Assembly: GCA_041390825.1 (NCBI GenBank)
Contig: JAWKPF010000016.1
Coordinates: forward strand, 38,533 to 102,532
DNA from: Thermomicrobiales bacterium
GTDB lineage: Bacteria > Chloroflexota > Chloroflexia > Thermomicrobiales > UBA6265
Direction of reading: 5' to 3'
DNA length: 64,000 nucleotides
How positions within the stretch are numbered: the first letter of the stretch is position 1; each line of letters starts with the position of its first letter. The notes beneath the pieces are model-generated. The model was not told the DNA's origin. It made no database searches and saw nothing but the letters and a program-made list of their open reading frames with translations. Position numbers and translations under genes: made by a program. Shown one piece after another: positions 46,044 through 54,564 of the stretch.

Positions 46044-46858
46044 CCGTTTCTGCCGCGCCAGCGGGCGCGCGTGAACTTGCGACCGAAACCGCGCTAGCTG
46101 CCGGGTCGGTGCTGCGCGAGCGTTTGTCGCTCGACCGGACGATCGATTTCAAAGGGGCCATCGATCTCGTAACCGACGCCGACCGGGCCTCGGAAGAACT
46201 CGTGGCCACCGCAATCCTGGATCGTTTTCCCGAGCATCGGTTTGTTGGCGAGGAGAACACGTTTCTCTCCGGTGACATCCCGGCCGGGACCGATCTCTAT
46301 TCCTGGATCGTCGACCCGCTCGATGGCACGACCAACTACGCCCATCGCTACCCGCATTTCGCCGTGTCGATCGCGCTGGAACATGCCGGCCATGTCATTC
46401 TCGGCGTGGTCTATGACCCAATGCGGGACGAGCTCTTCGTGGCGGAGCGCGGCGGCGGCGCGACCCTGAATGGCAGCCCGATTGCGGTTTCGCGCATCGA
46501 TTCGCTGGAGCGGTCGCTTCTGGGCACCGGGTTTGCTTATTCCGAGGAGGATCGGCGAGAGAACGCGCGGGTCTGGAACGGGTTTCTGACGCGATCACAG
46601 GGAGTTCGGCGTGATGGATCGGCTGCCCTGAATCTGTGCTACGTGGCATGCGGCAGGCTGGACGGTTTCTGGGAGCGTCCGCTGAACGCATGGGATCTGG
46701 CCGCCGGTTCGCTGCTGGTGGAAGAGGCCGGCGGCATCGTGGCGGGATATGACGGCACCCCGTTCGGACCGTATCGCCGTGAAATCATCTGCTCGAACGG
46801 ACTGATCCAGGACGATCTCGTTCGACAGGTCAGCCAGCTGGCGAAGTCCGATGGATGA
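46040..46858 (+). CDS. Inositol monophosphatase family protein
   Basis: A 272-residue phosphatase. The metal/phosphate motifs are GEEN (residue 72 region), DPLDGTTNYAH (about 95-105) and WDLAAGSLLVEEAGG near the C-terminus. All are intact. Members hydrolyse inositol-1-phosphate or related sugar phosphates (SuhB, CysQ, FBPase-like). The GTG at 46040 has GGAGGA upstream and overlaps the tsaD stop by four bases (GTGA). The next gene's ATG lies inside its stop region. Substrate is not determined. Confidence 0.88.
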   Translation: MTVSAAPAGARELATETALAAGSVLRERLSLDRTIDFKGAIDLVTDADRASEELVATAILDRFPEHRFVGEENTFLSGDIPAGTDLYSWIVDPLDGTTNYAHRYPHFAVSIALEHAGHVILGVVYDPMRDELFVAERGGGATLNGSPIAVSRIDSLERSLLGTGFAYSEEDRRENARVWNGFLTRSQGVRRDGSAALNLCYVACGRLDGFWERPLNAWDLAAGSLLVEEAGGIVAGYDGTPFGPYRREIICSNGLIQDDLVRQVSQLAKSDG

Positions 46859-47327
46859 CTTCTGGAGCGACGGCTTTCGCATGAACTTCGACGAAGACGA
46901 GTTCTATCCCGACCAGCTCAAGGTCGCGCTGGCAGACGCGGTTGTGATGAGCATCTTCTTTGTCCGGGTCGGCAGCACGATGGTGCTCGATTTTCGCAGC
47001 GCCGAGGGGGTCAATCCGGCAGTGATGGTCGACGGCATGACCTCGACTCCGAAAGAGCGTCTTCTCTCGTTTCGCCGATTGCGGCCGGAGCTGCCGATCC
47101 CCGAGGAAATCACCCTGGCTCCCTGGGCCGAACGCGTGCGTGAGTTCGAGCAATCGGGCGTTCTGGAGCGCCTGATGGAACGATGCGATGAGTTGGGTGG
47201 AATCGATCTCATGCAGCAGGCACGGGCCGCGTACTTGCAACTGTTGGCCGAGGAGAAGAAGATTCTTCGTGACATGGTCAGCGGCATAGGCATGGAGACG
47301 ATCTGGGAGCGCCCGACTCCCCGGTAG
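46851..47327 (+). CDS. Hypothetical protein (acidic N-terminus, helical C-terminus)
   Basis: A 158-residue protein with an acidic first 20 residues (DEDEFYPDQ), a central predicted strand-rich part (MSIFFVRVGSTMVLDF) and a helical C-terminus (LERLMERCDELGG, AAYLQLLAEEKKILRDMV). I do not recognise the family. It starts within the inositol phosphatase stop, so it is likely translated with it. The conserved-looking central segment suggests a small intracellular protein. Nothing in the sequence gives a role. Confidence 0.6.
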   Translation: MDDFWSDGFRMNFDEDEFYPDQLKVALADAVVMSIFFVRVGSTMVLDFRSAEGVNPAVMVDGMTSTPKERLLSFRRLRPELPIPEEITLAPWAERVREFEQSGVLERLMERCDELGGIDLMQQARAAYLQLLAEEKKILRDMVSGIGMETIWERPTPR

Positions 47328-47370
47328 GAATCCATCCAGGCCGAGCATGCAGAGCGCGGAGGTGGATCGC

Positions 47371-47607
47371 ATGAAAGCGTATGTGCTGATGACGACGCGG
47401 GTGGGCGCTTCGCCTGAGATCCAGGACGAACTGCGCGGTTGGGGACCGGAGGGTGGCATTCACGAGGTCGATGCCGTGGCGGGAAACTACGATGTTGTCG
47501 CGGTCGTCGAGGCTCCCGGACCGAAGGAAATCGGCGATATCGTCATGGGAAAGATCCAGCATCTGGACGGTGTCCTCACGACGGTCACCCTCTTTTCCAT
47601 CGGCTGA
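47371..47607 (+). CDS. Stand-alone Lrp/AsnC ligand-binding (RAM) domain
   Basis: A 78-residue protein that is only the effector domain of Lrp/AsnC regulators: MKAYVLMTTRVGASPEIQD, GNYDVVAVVEAPGPKEIGD and a C-terminal TTVTLFSI strand. No DNA-binding part precedes it. Stand-alone RAM proteins form rings and bind amino acids, and some partner full-length Lrp proteins. The ATG at 47371 has GGAGG eight bases upstream. ATG 47347 in the same frame lacks one. Confidence 0.85.
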   Translation: MKAYVLMTTRVGASPEIQDELRGWGPEGGIHEVDAVAGNYDVVAVVEAPGPKEIGDIVMGKIQHLDGVLTTVTLFSIG

Positions 47608-47733
47608 TTGCCGTTCACCTGCTAGACTGAAAAACGCCGAACGCACCGAGTACGATGGCACGGCGGGTTCCCGGGACAACGTGAGGCTGGTCGCGTTGCC
47701 GTACTGCCCCGTCAGGGAGAAAGGAGCCGGGCG

Positions 47734-48084
47734 ATGAAACTGATCATTGCCGTCGTTCAGGACGAAGACATCGAAGCCCTGACCACCGAGCTGATCGATA
47801 ACAACATTCGATTCACCAAGGTCAGCACATCTGGCTCGTTTCTGCGCATGGGGAACACGAGCTTGCTGATCGGTATCGAAGACGAGAAGGTGCCAGGTGT
47901 GATGGCGTTGCTCAAGCGCACGTGCCATCGCCGCACCCAGATTGCGGTGCCCTATTCCCCTGCGCTCGAGCCTGGACTGCTCTATATGCCGGAGAATTTC
48001 GAGGTCGAAGTCGGCGGCGCCATTGTCTTCGTCGCCAATGTCTCTCGCTTCGAGCGCATCACGCACGATCAGGTTGCGTCCTGA
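47734..48084 (+). CDS. c-di-AMP receptor, PstA/DarA-like (DUF970)
   Basis: A 116-residue PII-like protein: MKLIIAVVQDEDIEAL start, then TKVSTSGSFLRMGNTSLLIG, which forms the nucleotide-binding loop in DarA/PstA. The family binds cyclic di-AMP and acts as a signalling protein in Firmicutes; a role in this organism is inferred by similarity. AAGGAG lies eight bases before the ATG at 47734. It seems single-copy and is separated from neighbours by gaps of 126 and 150 bases. Confidence 0.88.
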   Translation: MKLIIAVVQDEDIEALTTELIDNNIRFTKVSTSGSFLRMGNTSLLIGIEDEKVPGVMALLKRTCHRRTQIAVPYSPALEPGLLYMPENFEVEVGGAIVFVANVSRFERITHDQVAS

Positions 48085-48118
48085 GACGATTTCTGAACGC
48101 AATCTGCACCTGAATCTG

Positions 48119-48140
48119 TCATCCTGAAGCGCACAGAATC
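48119..48140. repeat. Isolated TCATCCTGA element
   Basis: Contains gtcatcctgaagcgcac, a variant of the element near 11090 and of the arm at 57259-57267. It stands between the DarA-like gene and the M20 gene. No inverted partner was found. Confidence 0.5.
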
Positions 48141-48238
48141 GCCCTCTGGCGGGTGGTTTGGGATTGCCCCTTGGCAGCCGACGCGCTGCCGTGAGTGGGA
48201 ATGTGTCCGGATACTGATGTTCGAGAAAGGTCGAAGGG

Positions 48239-49420
48239 GTGGGTGACGTGTCCAAACGGCGGCTGAGCCGGGAAGAGATCGTGGAAATGGCGAGCGAACT
48301 GATCGCCATCCCCTCGCCGACCGGCACAGAGGCCGCCATCATGGCGTTCGTCACCGACTGGTGCGACCGCCATGGGCTCCCCTACGATGTCTTCACCAAG
48401 AACGAAGCCCAGCCAAACGTGGTCATCTCGATCGGCAATGGTGATGGACCGACCCTCGTGATGAACGGGCACCTCGATACCGTTCCGGTATCCGATCCGG
48501 ATGCCTGGATCTCTGGTCCGTACGAACCGCGGATCAGCGACGATGGCAAGCTGATCTACGGCCGTGGCGCGTCGGATATGAAGTCCTCCACCGGCGTGAT
48601 GATGCTGCTGATGAAGCTCTTCCGCGATGAGCCGATCAAGGGCCGGTTGCAGGCGCACGTGGTCTCGGACGAAGAAACTGGCGGCAGCCAGGGAACCGTC
48701 TTTCTGATGGACGAGATCGCCGCGGGACGGCTCGTCAAGCCTGACTACTGCCTGATCGGTGAAAAGAGCGACCTGAAAGTCCGCAATGCCGAGCGTGGTC
48801 TCTTCCAGATGGAGATCGTTTTTCACGGGCGCGCGAGTCACACCGCTGCCGCGCGCGTGACCGGCATCAATGCCTTGGCAAAAGCTGCCAAGGGCATTCT
48901 GGCGATCGAGGGCGATATCGACCGCTATCACCCCGCGGTGGGCAAACCCGTGGTCAGCGTCAACATGATCGAGGCCGGAGTCGCGCACAACGTCGTACCG
49001 GGCGAGGCGAAGATCCACGTCGACCGGCGGCTCATCCCAGGCGAGACACGCGAATCGGTTGTCGCCGAGATTCGAGCCCAGCTCGATGCCGTCGCGGCCG
49101 AGGATCCCGACTTCAGATACACCCTGATCGAGGACCCGAACGGGGACTTCATCCCGGCCAACATCACAGAGGACGACTCTCCACTGGTGAAAGCCGTACA
49201 GCAAGGTGTGCGGGACGAGATAGGGGTCGAGCCAGAGTTCTTCGTCGCCTGGGCTGGCGCCACGGATGGCCGTTTCTACCGGCAAGCCGGAGTCGATACC
49301 GTCGGGTTCGGACCGGGCGGCGAGGCCGCGCACGGCGCGAATGAAGCAGGCTATATCGACGATCTGGTTGCTGAGGCGAACGTCTACGCCGCCACCATCG
49401 AGCGCTTGCTGCTCTCATAA
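48239..49420 (+). CDS. M20-family metallopeptidase (ArgE/DapE type)
   Basis: A 393-residue zinc hydrolase (GTG at 48239, or at 48248 with a better-spaced AAGGGG). GHLDTVP holds the first metal-binding His and Asp, GASDMKSS the bridging Asp, SDEETGG the catalytic Glu pair, and a later HTAAARV is within the dimerisation (lid) domain. Members remove acyl groups from amino acids (acetylornithine deacetylase, succinyl-diaminopimelate desuccinylase, or peptidases). Since DapF is elsewhere in the window, DapE is possible, but motifs alone do not decide. Confidence 0.85.
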   Translation: MGDVSKRRLSREEIVEMASELIAIPSPTGTEAAIMAFVTDWCDRHGLPYDVFTKNEAQPNVVISIGNGDGPTLVMNGHLDTVPVSDPDAWISGPYEPRISDDGKLIYGRGASDMKSSTGVMMLLMKLFRDEPIKGRLQAHVVSDEETGGSQGTVFLMDEIAAGRLVKPDYCLIGEKSDLKVRNAERGLFQMEIVFHGRASHTAAARVTGINALAKAAKGILAIEGDIDRYHPAVGKPVVSVNMIEAGVAHNVVPGEAKIHVDRRLIPGETRESVVAEIRAQLDAVAAEDPDFRYTLIEDPNGDFIPANITEDDSPLVKAVQQGVRDEIGVEPEFFVAWAGATDGRFYRQAGVDTVGFGPGGEAAHGANEAGYIDDLVAEANVYAATIERLLLS

Positions 49421-49942
49421 GCCACATTTCTGCCAGATTCTCGCTCGACGGAACGCCGCGCGACGGTACAGCGCCGGTGGACGACATGGAGCAGATCCCG
49501 GTCGAGGCTGTTCCTCAGGGTGCGCAGTGGTAGGTGCGGCCACGGAGGGCCGCGGCTACGGGAAGGGACGCGCTCGCCCGGAGGGTGTGTGATGGCGGGG
49601 GCGGCCAAGGAGGGTCGCGGCTACGGGAAGGAGCCCTCCGGAAGGTGCGTGATGGGGGGCGGCCACGGAGGGCCGCGGCTACGGGAAAGGGAACACTCTC
49701 TCGGGGGATGAGATTGCCGGGGCGGCCACGGAGGGCCGCGGCTACGGAAGGGGAACATTCCCCGGAAGGTGTGTGATGGGGGGGCGCCACGGAGGGCCGC
49801 GGCTACGGAAGGGGAACCCCCCGGAAGGTTGGAGGCGGGGCGCCACGGAGGGCCGCGCTACGGGAAGGGGAACATTCCCCCGCCCGGAAGGTGCGTAGTG
49901 GCGGGGCGGCCACGGAGGGCCGCGGCTACAGAGGTGGGCGCA
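49421..49942. other. Gene-free stretch with a tandem repeat array
   Basis: Holds 115 bases without any recognisable feature after the M20 stop and then the 7-copy array (49536-49930). All open frames within it are translated repeat units. The last repeat ends 13 bases before the stop of the S9 peptidase gene. Confidence 0.7.
49536..49930. repeat. Seven-copy ~62-bp tandem repeat array
   Basis: Copies begin near 49536, 49601, 49659, 49722, 49784, 49840 and 49906 (spacing 65, 58, 63, 62, 56, 66). Each holds a core GCGGCCACGGAGG with GCCGCGGCTACGG after it, with small changes (ccaagg, cgccac, gccgcgcta). Between the cores lie variable, G-rich pieces such as ggggaacattccccg and cggaaggtgcgtgatg. 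The core is itself partly palindromic (GGCC...GGCC). Single copies lie at 55567-55592 and, degenerate, at 34042-34067. Confidence 0.85.
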
Positions 49943-51889
49943 TCACTCCTTCGAGTCGGCGGGTGACGCTTCCGGCTTCTCGTCTGGCATCAACCACTTC
50001 TCGAACCACTCCCCGACGCGGGTGAGCAGGTCGATCTGGTGGTTGCGCTCCTTGAACCCATGTGGCTCGCGGGGATAGCGCACGAACTCGACAGGCACGT
50101 TCAGCACTTTGAGCGCGCGATACATCTCGGCCCCTTGCGAGACCTGCACCCGCGAGTCGTCATCCCCATGCACGATCAAGGTTGGTGTGATGCAGTTGGT
50201 CACATGCTTGATGGCGGATGACTCCCAGTAGATGTCGAGATGCTCGTACGGTTGTCCAGGGTAGTAGTAGAGATTGGCGCTGGGAATATCGTCCGTGCCG
50301 TGATCGGAGATCATGTTCGAGAGACCAGCGCCCATGACGGCGGCCTTGAACATCTGGGTGCGCGTGATGGTGTAGGCGGTCAGGTAGCCGCCCCAGCTCC
50401 ACCCGCCCACGCCGAGCCGATCCGGATCGGCGATCCCGCGATCGACCAGCGCCTGCGCTCCGGCGATGACATCGCGCATTTCGCCGCCGCCGACATCGTC
50501 GATCAATCGGCGCTGGAACTCCGATCCGCGACCGGTGCTTCCGCGCGGGTTGGGGGTGAGGACCGCGAAACCGCGTGAGACCAGGTATTGCGTCCAGTCG
50601 TGCCAATCGAGAAAGCAGGTGTCCAACCATTGCCAACTCGGGCCGCCATGAATCTGCACGACCAGTGGCAGCGGCGAGTCGTCCTCGCGTTCCGGGAGGG
50701 TGAGCAGGCCGAAGATCTCCAGATCGTCCGACTGCCAGGAGATCGTTTCGCTCGGGCGAAGCTTGCCTGCCCATTTCTTGCCAAACTCTGTCAGCTGCAC
50801 CGGTTCGCCAGCGTCCCGTGTCAGATAGATTTCGTCTGGCTTGTCGCTGTCAGACCAAAGCAGCGCGACCGCTTTCCCGTCCGCCGAGACACTGGCGGCA
50901 TATGGAAAGGCTCCATTGCCAGAGAGCGATTCCGGAACCAGTGGCGTGAGCGATCCTGACGCCACATCCAGTTTGTAGAGGTTGGTATGCACGCCCTCGG
51001 CGGTTTGCACCGCCACCGAACCGGGGACGTCCGGCAGCGGCAGGAGCCCGTCCACACCAAATGGCTGTTCCGGCAGCAGATCGCGCGCCTCGCCCGATGC
51101 GAGGTCGACCAGATAGACCGAGATAGCCGGATGCTCGCGGAATCCGCTCTTGGCGATCGCCAGTGCCGGACCCTCCGGTCCGTCCACGAACGCCATGCGC
51201 ATCGGCACCTCGTTCAATTGAGCGACATGCTGCGGCTCTTTGCCGTCCACCGCGGTGATCCAGAGATCGCCACGCATCAGCGGGGAGTCTTCCCCGACCT
51301 CCTCGGCGGTGGAATAGGCGAGTTGGCTGCCATCGGGTGACCACGCATAGTCCCAGATTTCGCGTTCGCCGGAATCGACCTTGTGGGACTTGCCGGTTTC
51401 GCTATCGACCACGGTCAGCCGGTTGTAGCGCGGTTCGCCATCGACCACGACGGCATCGTCGCGCTTCTTGTTGCGTTTCTTGCGTTCTTTCGTCTCCGGT
51501 TGCCGGCGCAACACCGCAAGGCGCGAACCGTCTGGTGACCACTGCAGATTGCTCAGATCCCCTTTCGTCTCGCCCAGTGGTGTGGCTTCGCCGCCATCCA
51601 TTGCGATGACGAAGATTTGGGACTTCTCCTCGTCATTTCGGTTCGAGAGAAAGGCGAGCTTCGCGCCATCTGGCGACCATGCGGGTTCGGTGTCGAGCGC
51701 GGTTCCACTCGTGAACTTTTTGGCGGGTTCGCCACCACGAGAAACCCAGATCGCTCGGCTGTCCGATTCGCCCTTGTAGCCCCAGGGGCCGACCTCGAAG
51801 GCAACCAGCGATCCATCCCGGCTGATGACTGGCCGTCGCGGGGCGATCCGGTCGACGATCTTCTTCGCTTGCAATGGTTTCTGCGTCAT
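49943..51889 (-). CDS. S9-family prolyl-oligopeptidase/acylaminoacyl peptidase
   Basis: A 648-residue protein with an N-terminal beta-propeller (repeated SPDG motifs: AWSPDGAKLA, QWSPDGSRLA, AWSPDGSQLA) and a C-terminal alpha/beta hydrolase. Nucleophile Ser in GGWSWGGY, Asp in HGDDDSRV and His in EPHGF form the triad. HGGPSW is the oxyanion region. No signal peptide, so it is cytoplasmic. It releases blocked or proline-containing peptide ends; the preference is not readable. ATG at 51889 starts 11 bases after the ThDP enzyme stop, so the two likely share a transcript. Confidence 0.9.
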   Translation of the reverse strand: MTQKPLQAKKIVDRIAPRRPVISRDGSLVAFEVGPWGYKGESDSRAIWVSRGGEPAKKFTSGTALDTEPAWSPDGAKLAFLSNRNDEEKSQIFVIAMDGGEATPLGETKGDLSNLQWSPDGSRLAVLRRQPETKERKKRNKKRDDAVVVDGEPRYNRLTVVDSETGKSHKVDSGEREIWDYAWSPDGSQLAYSTAEEVGEDSPLMRGDLWITAVDGKEPQHVAQLNEVPMRMAFVDGPEGPALAIAKSGFREHPAISVYLVDLASGEARDLLPEQPFGVDGLLPLPDVPGSVAVQTAEGVHTNLYKLDVASGSLTPLVPESLSGNGAFPYAASVSADGKAVALLWSDSDKPDEIYLTRDAGEPVQLTEFGKKWAGKLRPSETISWQSDDLEIFGLLTLPEREDDSPLPLVVQIHGGPSWQWLDTCFLDWHDWTQYLVSRGFAVLTPNPRGSTGRGSEFQRRLIDDVGGGEMRDVIAGAQALVDRGIADPDRLGVGGWSWGGYLTAYTITRTQMFKAAVMGAGLSNMISDHGTDDIPSANLYYYPGQPYEHLDIYWESSAIKHVTNCITPTLIVHGDDDSRVQVSQGAEMYRALKVLNVPVEFVRYPREPHGFKERNHQIDLLTRVGEWFEKWLMPDEKPEASPADSKE

Positions 51890-51900
51890 TCTTGCTCCGC

Positions 51901-53550
51901 TTATCGTTTCGAAATCGACGACATCGAGACGCCGGCTGCGATGTTCTCCGGGTCGACAACGACGTCGATCACCGTGATGCCCGGATTGTCGTTTGCGGCC
52001 GCAACCGCCTCGGCCGCCTGCTCGTTCCGTTCGACACGAATGCCGAGCCCGCCAAACGCTTCGGCGAACTTCACCAGATCAGGCTGCCAAAGATTGGTGC
52101 CGCTCACACGACCGGGGAATTCGCGTTCCTGGTGGGCGCGGATCGTGCCGTAGATGCCGTTGTTGAAGACGACGCAGATCACACGTAAGTTCCGTTGCGC
52201 CGCCGTGGCCAGCTCGTTGGCGGTCATGAGGAATCCGCCGTCACCGGAGAGGGAAACCGATGGCGCCGCGGAGTCGCGCACGATGGCCGCAGCTACGGCG
52301 GAGGGCACCGCGTATCCCATCGCGCCGGAGATCGGTCCCAGGAACGTTCCGGGATGTTTGAACGAGCCATAGCGTTGCGCCCAGGTCCAGAAGTTGCCGG
52401 CGTCGCTGGTGAGGACCGCATAGTCATCCAGTTGGCGGCTCAGCTCACGCATGACGACCGCCGGATCGACACCCTTGTCCGTGCTCACGGTCGGGGCGTC
52501 GAGCAGTTTGGTGAGCTCGGCTCTCAGCGCCGCCTGCTCAGACGCGCGGTCCGGCCAGGAGATTTCCTGCGCCGCGTTGCCGAGTGCCCCGAGCGCGGTC
52601 CGCGCGTCCGCGGCAATGCCGATCGTTGCCGGAAAGGTCTTGCCGACTTCCTCCGGGTCGATATCGATGTGGATGAGCGCGGCCCCTGGTGTCGGGATCG
52701 CATAGCCGAGCGTGGTCGTCTCTGTCAGGCGGGTGCCGATTGCCAGGACGACATCCGCCGCGGCCAAACGGTCCTTGATGAGTTTCGGTGTGCCAAAGGA
52801 AAGCGACCCGAGGGAGAGCGGGTGATCGGTTGGAAAGGCATCGAGCCGCCGGAATGCGGTGGCGACCGGAATGCCGGTTCGTTCGGCCAGTTCCACCAGC
52901 GCCGGTACCGCACCCGCGCGCAACACTCCGCCACCGGCGATGATGACCGGCTGCCGGGCGTTCTTCAATAACTCGACGACCTGACGCGCCACCCTGGCGC
53001 TGACCGCGGTTTCGATCGGAGCGGTGATCGGCAGGTCGGGTTCGGGCACGTCCTCCTCGAGAATGTCGCCGCGCAGCACGATGCCGACCGGTCCCGGCCG
53101 TCCGCTCATGCTCAAGCGATACGCTTCGCTGACCAGGCGAGGAAGCTCAGATGCGCTCGGCGGTTCGACCGACCATTTGGTGATCTCTCCCAGGAAGGGC
53201 GCCAGCTCGACTTCCTGCAGCGCTTCCCTGTGCCGAAACGGGGTTTCGACCTGTCCGACCATCGCGAGCATCGGAGTCGAGTCCTGATACGCGGTATGGA
53301 TGCCGATCGCCAGGTTGGCGGTGCCGACTCCACGGGTGCCCATGCAGATCGAGGGTTGCCCGATCAGCTTGGCCGCCGCATCGGCCATGAACGCCGCGCC
53401 GCCCTCGTGCCGGCAGGTGACCAGGTCGATCTCCGGCGTGTCGTATAGCGCGTCCAGCAATCCAAGAAAACTCTCCCCGGGGACACCGAACGCATAGCGG
53501 ACGCCGCGATCCCGCAGCAGCCGGGTTGTGGCCAGACTCGATCGAATCAA
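51901..53550 (-). CDS. Thiamine-diphosphate enzyme, acetolactate synthase-like
   Basis: A 549-residue enzyme. Catalytic Glu49 (CRHEGGAAFMADA) activates the cofactor; the ThDP-binding motif GDGGFLMTANELATAAQRN and NNGIYGT is near residue 435. The central domain binds FAD or ADP in relatives. Two genes across the divergent gap encode hydroxypyruvate isomerase and tartronate semialdehyde reductase, so a glyoxylate carboligase role is tempting, but carboligase normally has Val where this protein has Glu, arguing for an ALS- or decarboxylase-type reaction. Start TTG at 53550 has GGAGT upstream. Confidence 0.82.
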   Translation of the reverse strand: MIRSSLATTRLLRDRGVRYAFGVPGESFLGLLDALYDTPEIDLVTCRHEGGAAFMADAAAKLIGQPSICMGTRGVGTANLAIGIHTAYQDSTPMLAMVGQVETPFRHREALQEVELAPFLGEITKWSVEPPSASELPRLVSEAYRLSMSGRPGPVGIVLRGDILEEDVPEPDLPITAPIETAVSARVARQVVELLKNARQPVIIAGGGVLRAGAVPALVELAERTGIPVATAFRRLDAFPTDHPLSLGSLSFGTPKLIKDRLAAADVVLAIGTRLTETTTLGYAIPTPGAALIHIDIDPEEVGKTFPATIGIAADARTALGALGNAAQEISWPDRASEQAALRAELTKLLDAPTVSTDKGVDPAVVMRELSRQLDDYAVLTSDAGNFWTWAQRYGSFKHPGTFLGPISGAMGYAVPSAVAAAIVRDSAAPSVSLSGDGGFLMTANELATAAQRNLRVICVVFNNGIYGTIRAHQEREFPGRVSGTNLWQPDLVKFAEAFGGLGIRVERNEQAAEAVAAANDNPGITVIDVVVDPENIAAGVSMSSISKR

Positions 53551-53570
53551 CGATGACTCCGTTCAGGCTG

Positions 53571-53663
53571 GGTCCGGAGTTCTGAGTCCGGAGCCCTGAG
53601 AGTATCCACAGGCGGGAGCCATCCCGCCCATACTCAGAACTCCGGACCCTGCGCTCCGGACTC
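53571..53663. repeat. Nested inverted-repeat element
   Basis: GGTCCGGAGTTCTGAG (53571-53586) is the exact reverse complement of 53633-53648. A second pair, GAGTCCGGAGC (53584-53594) with GCTCCGGACTC (53653-53663), interlocks with it, and an inner hairpin GGCGGGA (53611-53617)/TCCCGCC (53622-53628) closes with a 4-base loop. It lies in the divergent gap before the ThDP gene, 21 bases from its start. It resembles a small palindromic (REP- or MITE-like) unit; a regulatory RNA fold is possible. Confidence 0.7.
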
Positions 53664-53734
53664 GATTTGACCATTCCGCCGCTCACCCCTAGGATGGCGC
53701 GACAGGGATGCCCGGCGCACCGCGGGAGAGCTCG

Positions 53735-54520
53735 ATGCCGAAGTTTGCCGCCAATTTGACCATGCTGTATCAGGAGTATCCGCTTCTGGAGCGGATCGAG
53801 CGCGCGGCGGCCGCCGGATTCCGGGGTGTCGAGATTCTCTATCCCTATGGTGAGGACGTCGAAGCGATCCGCGCGGCCCTTGCGGCGCGCGATCTCGAGC
53901 TCGTGTTGTTCAACGTGCCGTCTGGCAATCAGGCCGCTGGCGACCGGGGAATGGCGAACGACCCCCGGCGAGTCGGAGAGTACCGCGCGGCGGTCGATCT
54001 GGCGCTCTCCGTGCAGCGGACATTGCCAGCGACACGGTTCAACAGCACTATCGGACGGCAGTTGCCTGATGTTTCCATTGCTGACCAGTTCGAGACCGCC
54101 AGGACGAACTACGCCTGGGCGGCGAGCCGATGCGAGTCCCAGGGGGTACTGCTTTGCGTCGAGCCGTTGAACCGGATCGACAATCCCGGCTACATGATTC
54201 CGACCTCGACCCAGATGCTTGCCCTGATCGAAGAGATCGGCCACCCGAACCTGAGGCTGCAGTACGACTTCTATCACCAGCAACGGATGGAAGGAAACCT
54301 CGTCGCGTTTCTGGCCGACCATATCGGCCAGATCGGGCATATTCAGATCGCGGACAGCCCGGATCGGCACGAACCCGGCACCGGCGAGATCAACTATGAC
54401 TTCGTGTTCGAGAAGATCGATGAGCTCGGCTACGGTGGCTGGGTATCACTCGAGTACAAACCGTCGACGACCACCGAAGCGAGCTTGGGCTGGTTGAAGC
54501 GGTTCGGGTATGACGTTTAG
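53735..54520 (+). CDS. hyi: Hydroxypyruvate isomerase-type sugar-phosphate TIM barrel
   Basis: A 261-residue TIM-barrel isomerase. MPKFAANLTMLYQEYP is the family start. Metal-binding Glu/Asp/His residues fit in CVEPLNRID, LQYDFYHQQ, GHIQIADSPDRHEPG and SLEYKPS. Hyi interconverts hydroxypyruvate and tartronate semialdehyde. The ATG at 53735 has GGGAGAG upstream; an ATG at 53708 in the same frame is weaker. The tartronate semialdehyde reductase follows 44 bases later, as expected for glyoxylate or glycerate metabolism. Confidence 0.88.
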   Translation: MPKFAANLTMLYQEYPLLERIERAAAAGFRGVEILYPYGEDVEAIRAALAARDLELVLFNVPSGNQAAGDRGMANDPRRVGEYRAAVDLALSVQRTLPATRFNSTIGRQLPDVSIADQFETARTNYAWAASRCESQGVLLCVEPLNRIDNPGYMIPTSTQMLALIEEIGHPNLRLQYDFYHQQRMEGNLVAFLADHIGQIGHIQIADSPDRHEPGTGEINYDFVFEKIDELGYGGWVSLEYKPSTTTEASLGWLKRFGYDV

Positions 54521-54564
54521 CGGTCGGCAGGCAGCGCGCAGCAGGCAGAAAGCACGAGGAACGC

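Noticed and set aside
49536..49930. CRISPR-like array
   Set aside because: Spacers are not unique: inter-core parts resemble each other, spacing is variable, units are not of CRISPR type, and no cas genes are nearby.
51901..53550. Calling the ThDP enzyme glyoxylate carboligase
   Set aside because: It has the catalytic Glu that carboligase lacks; only context supports it.
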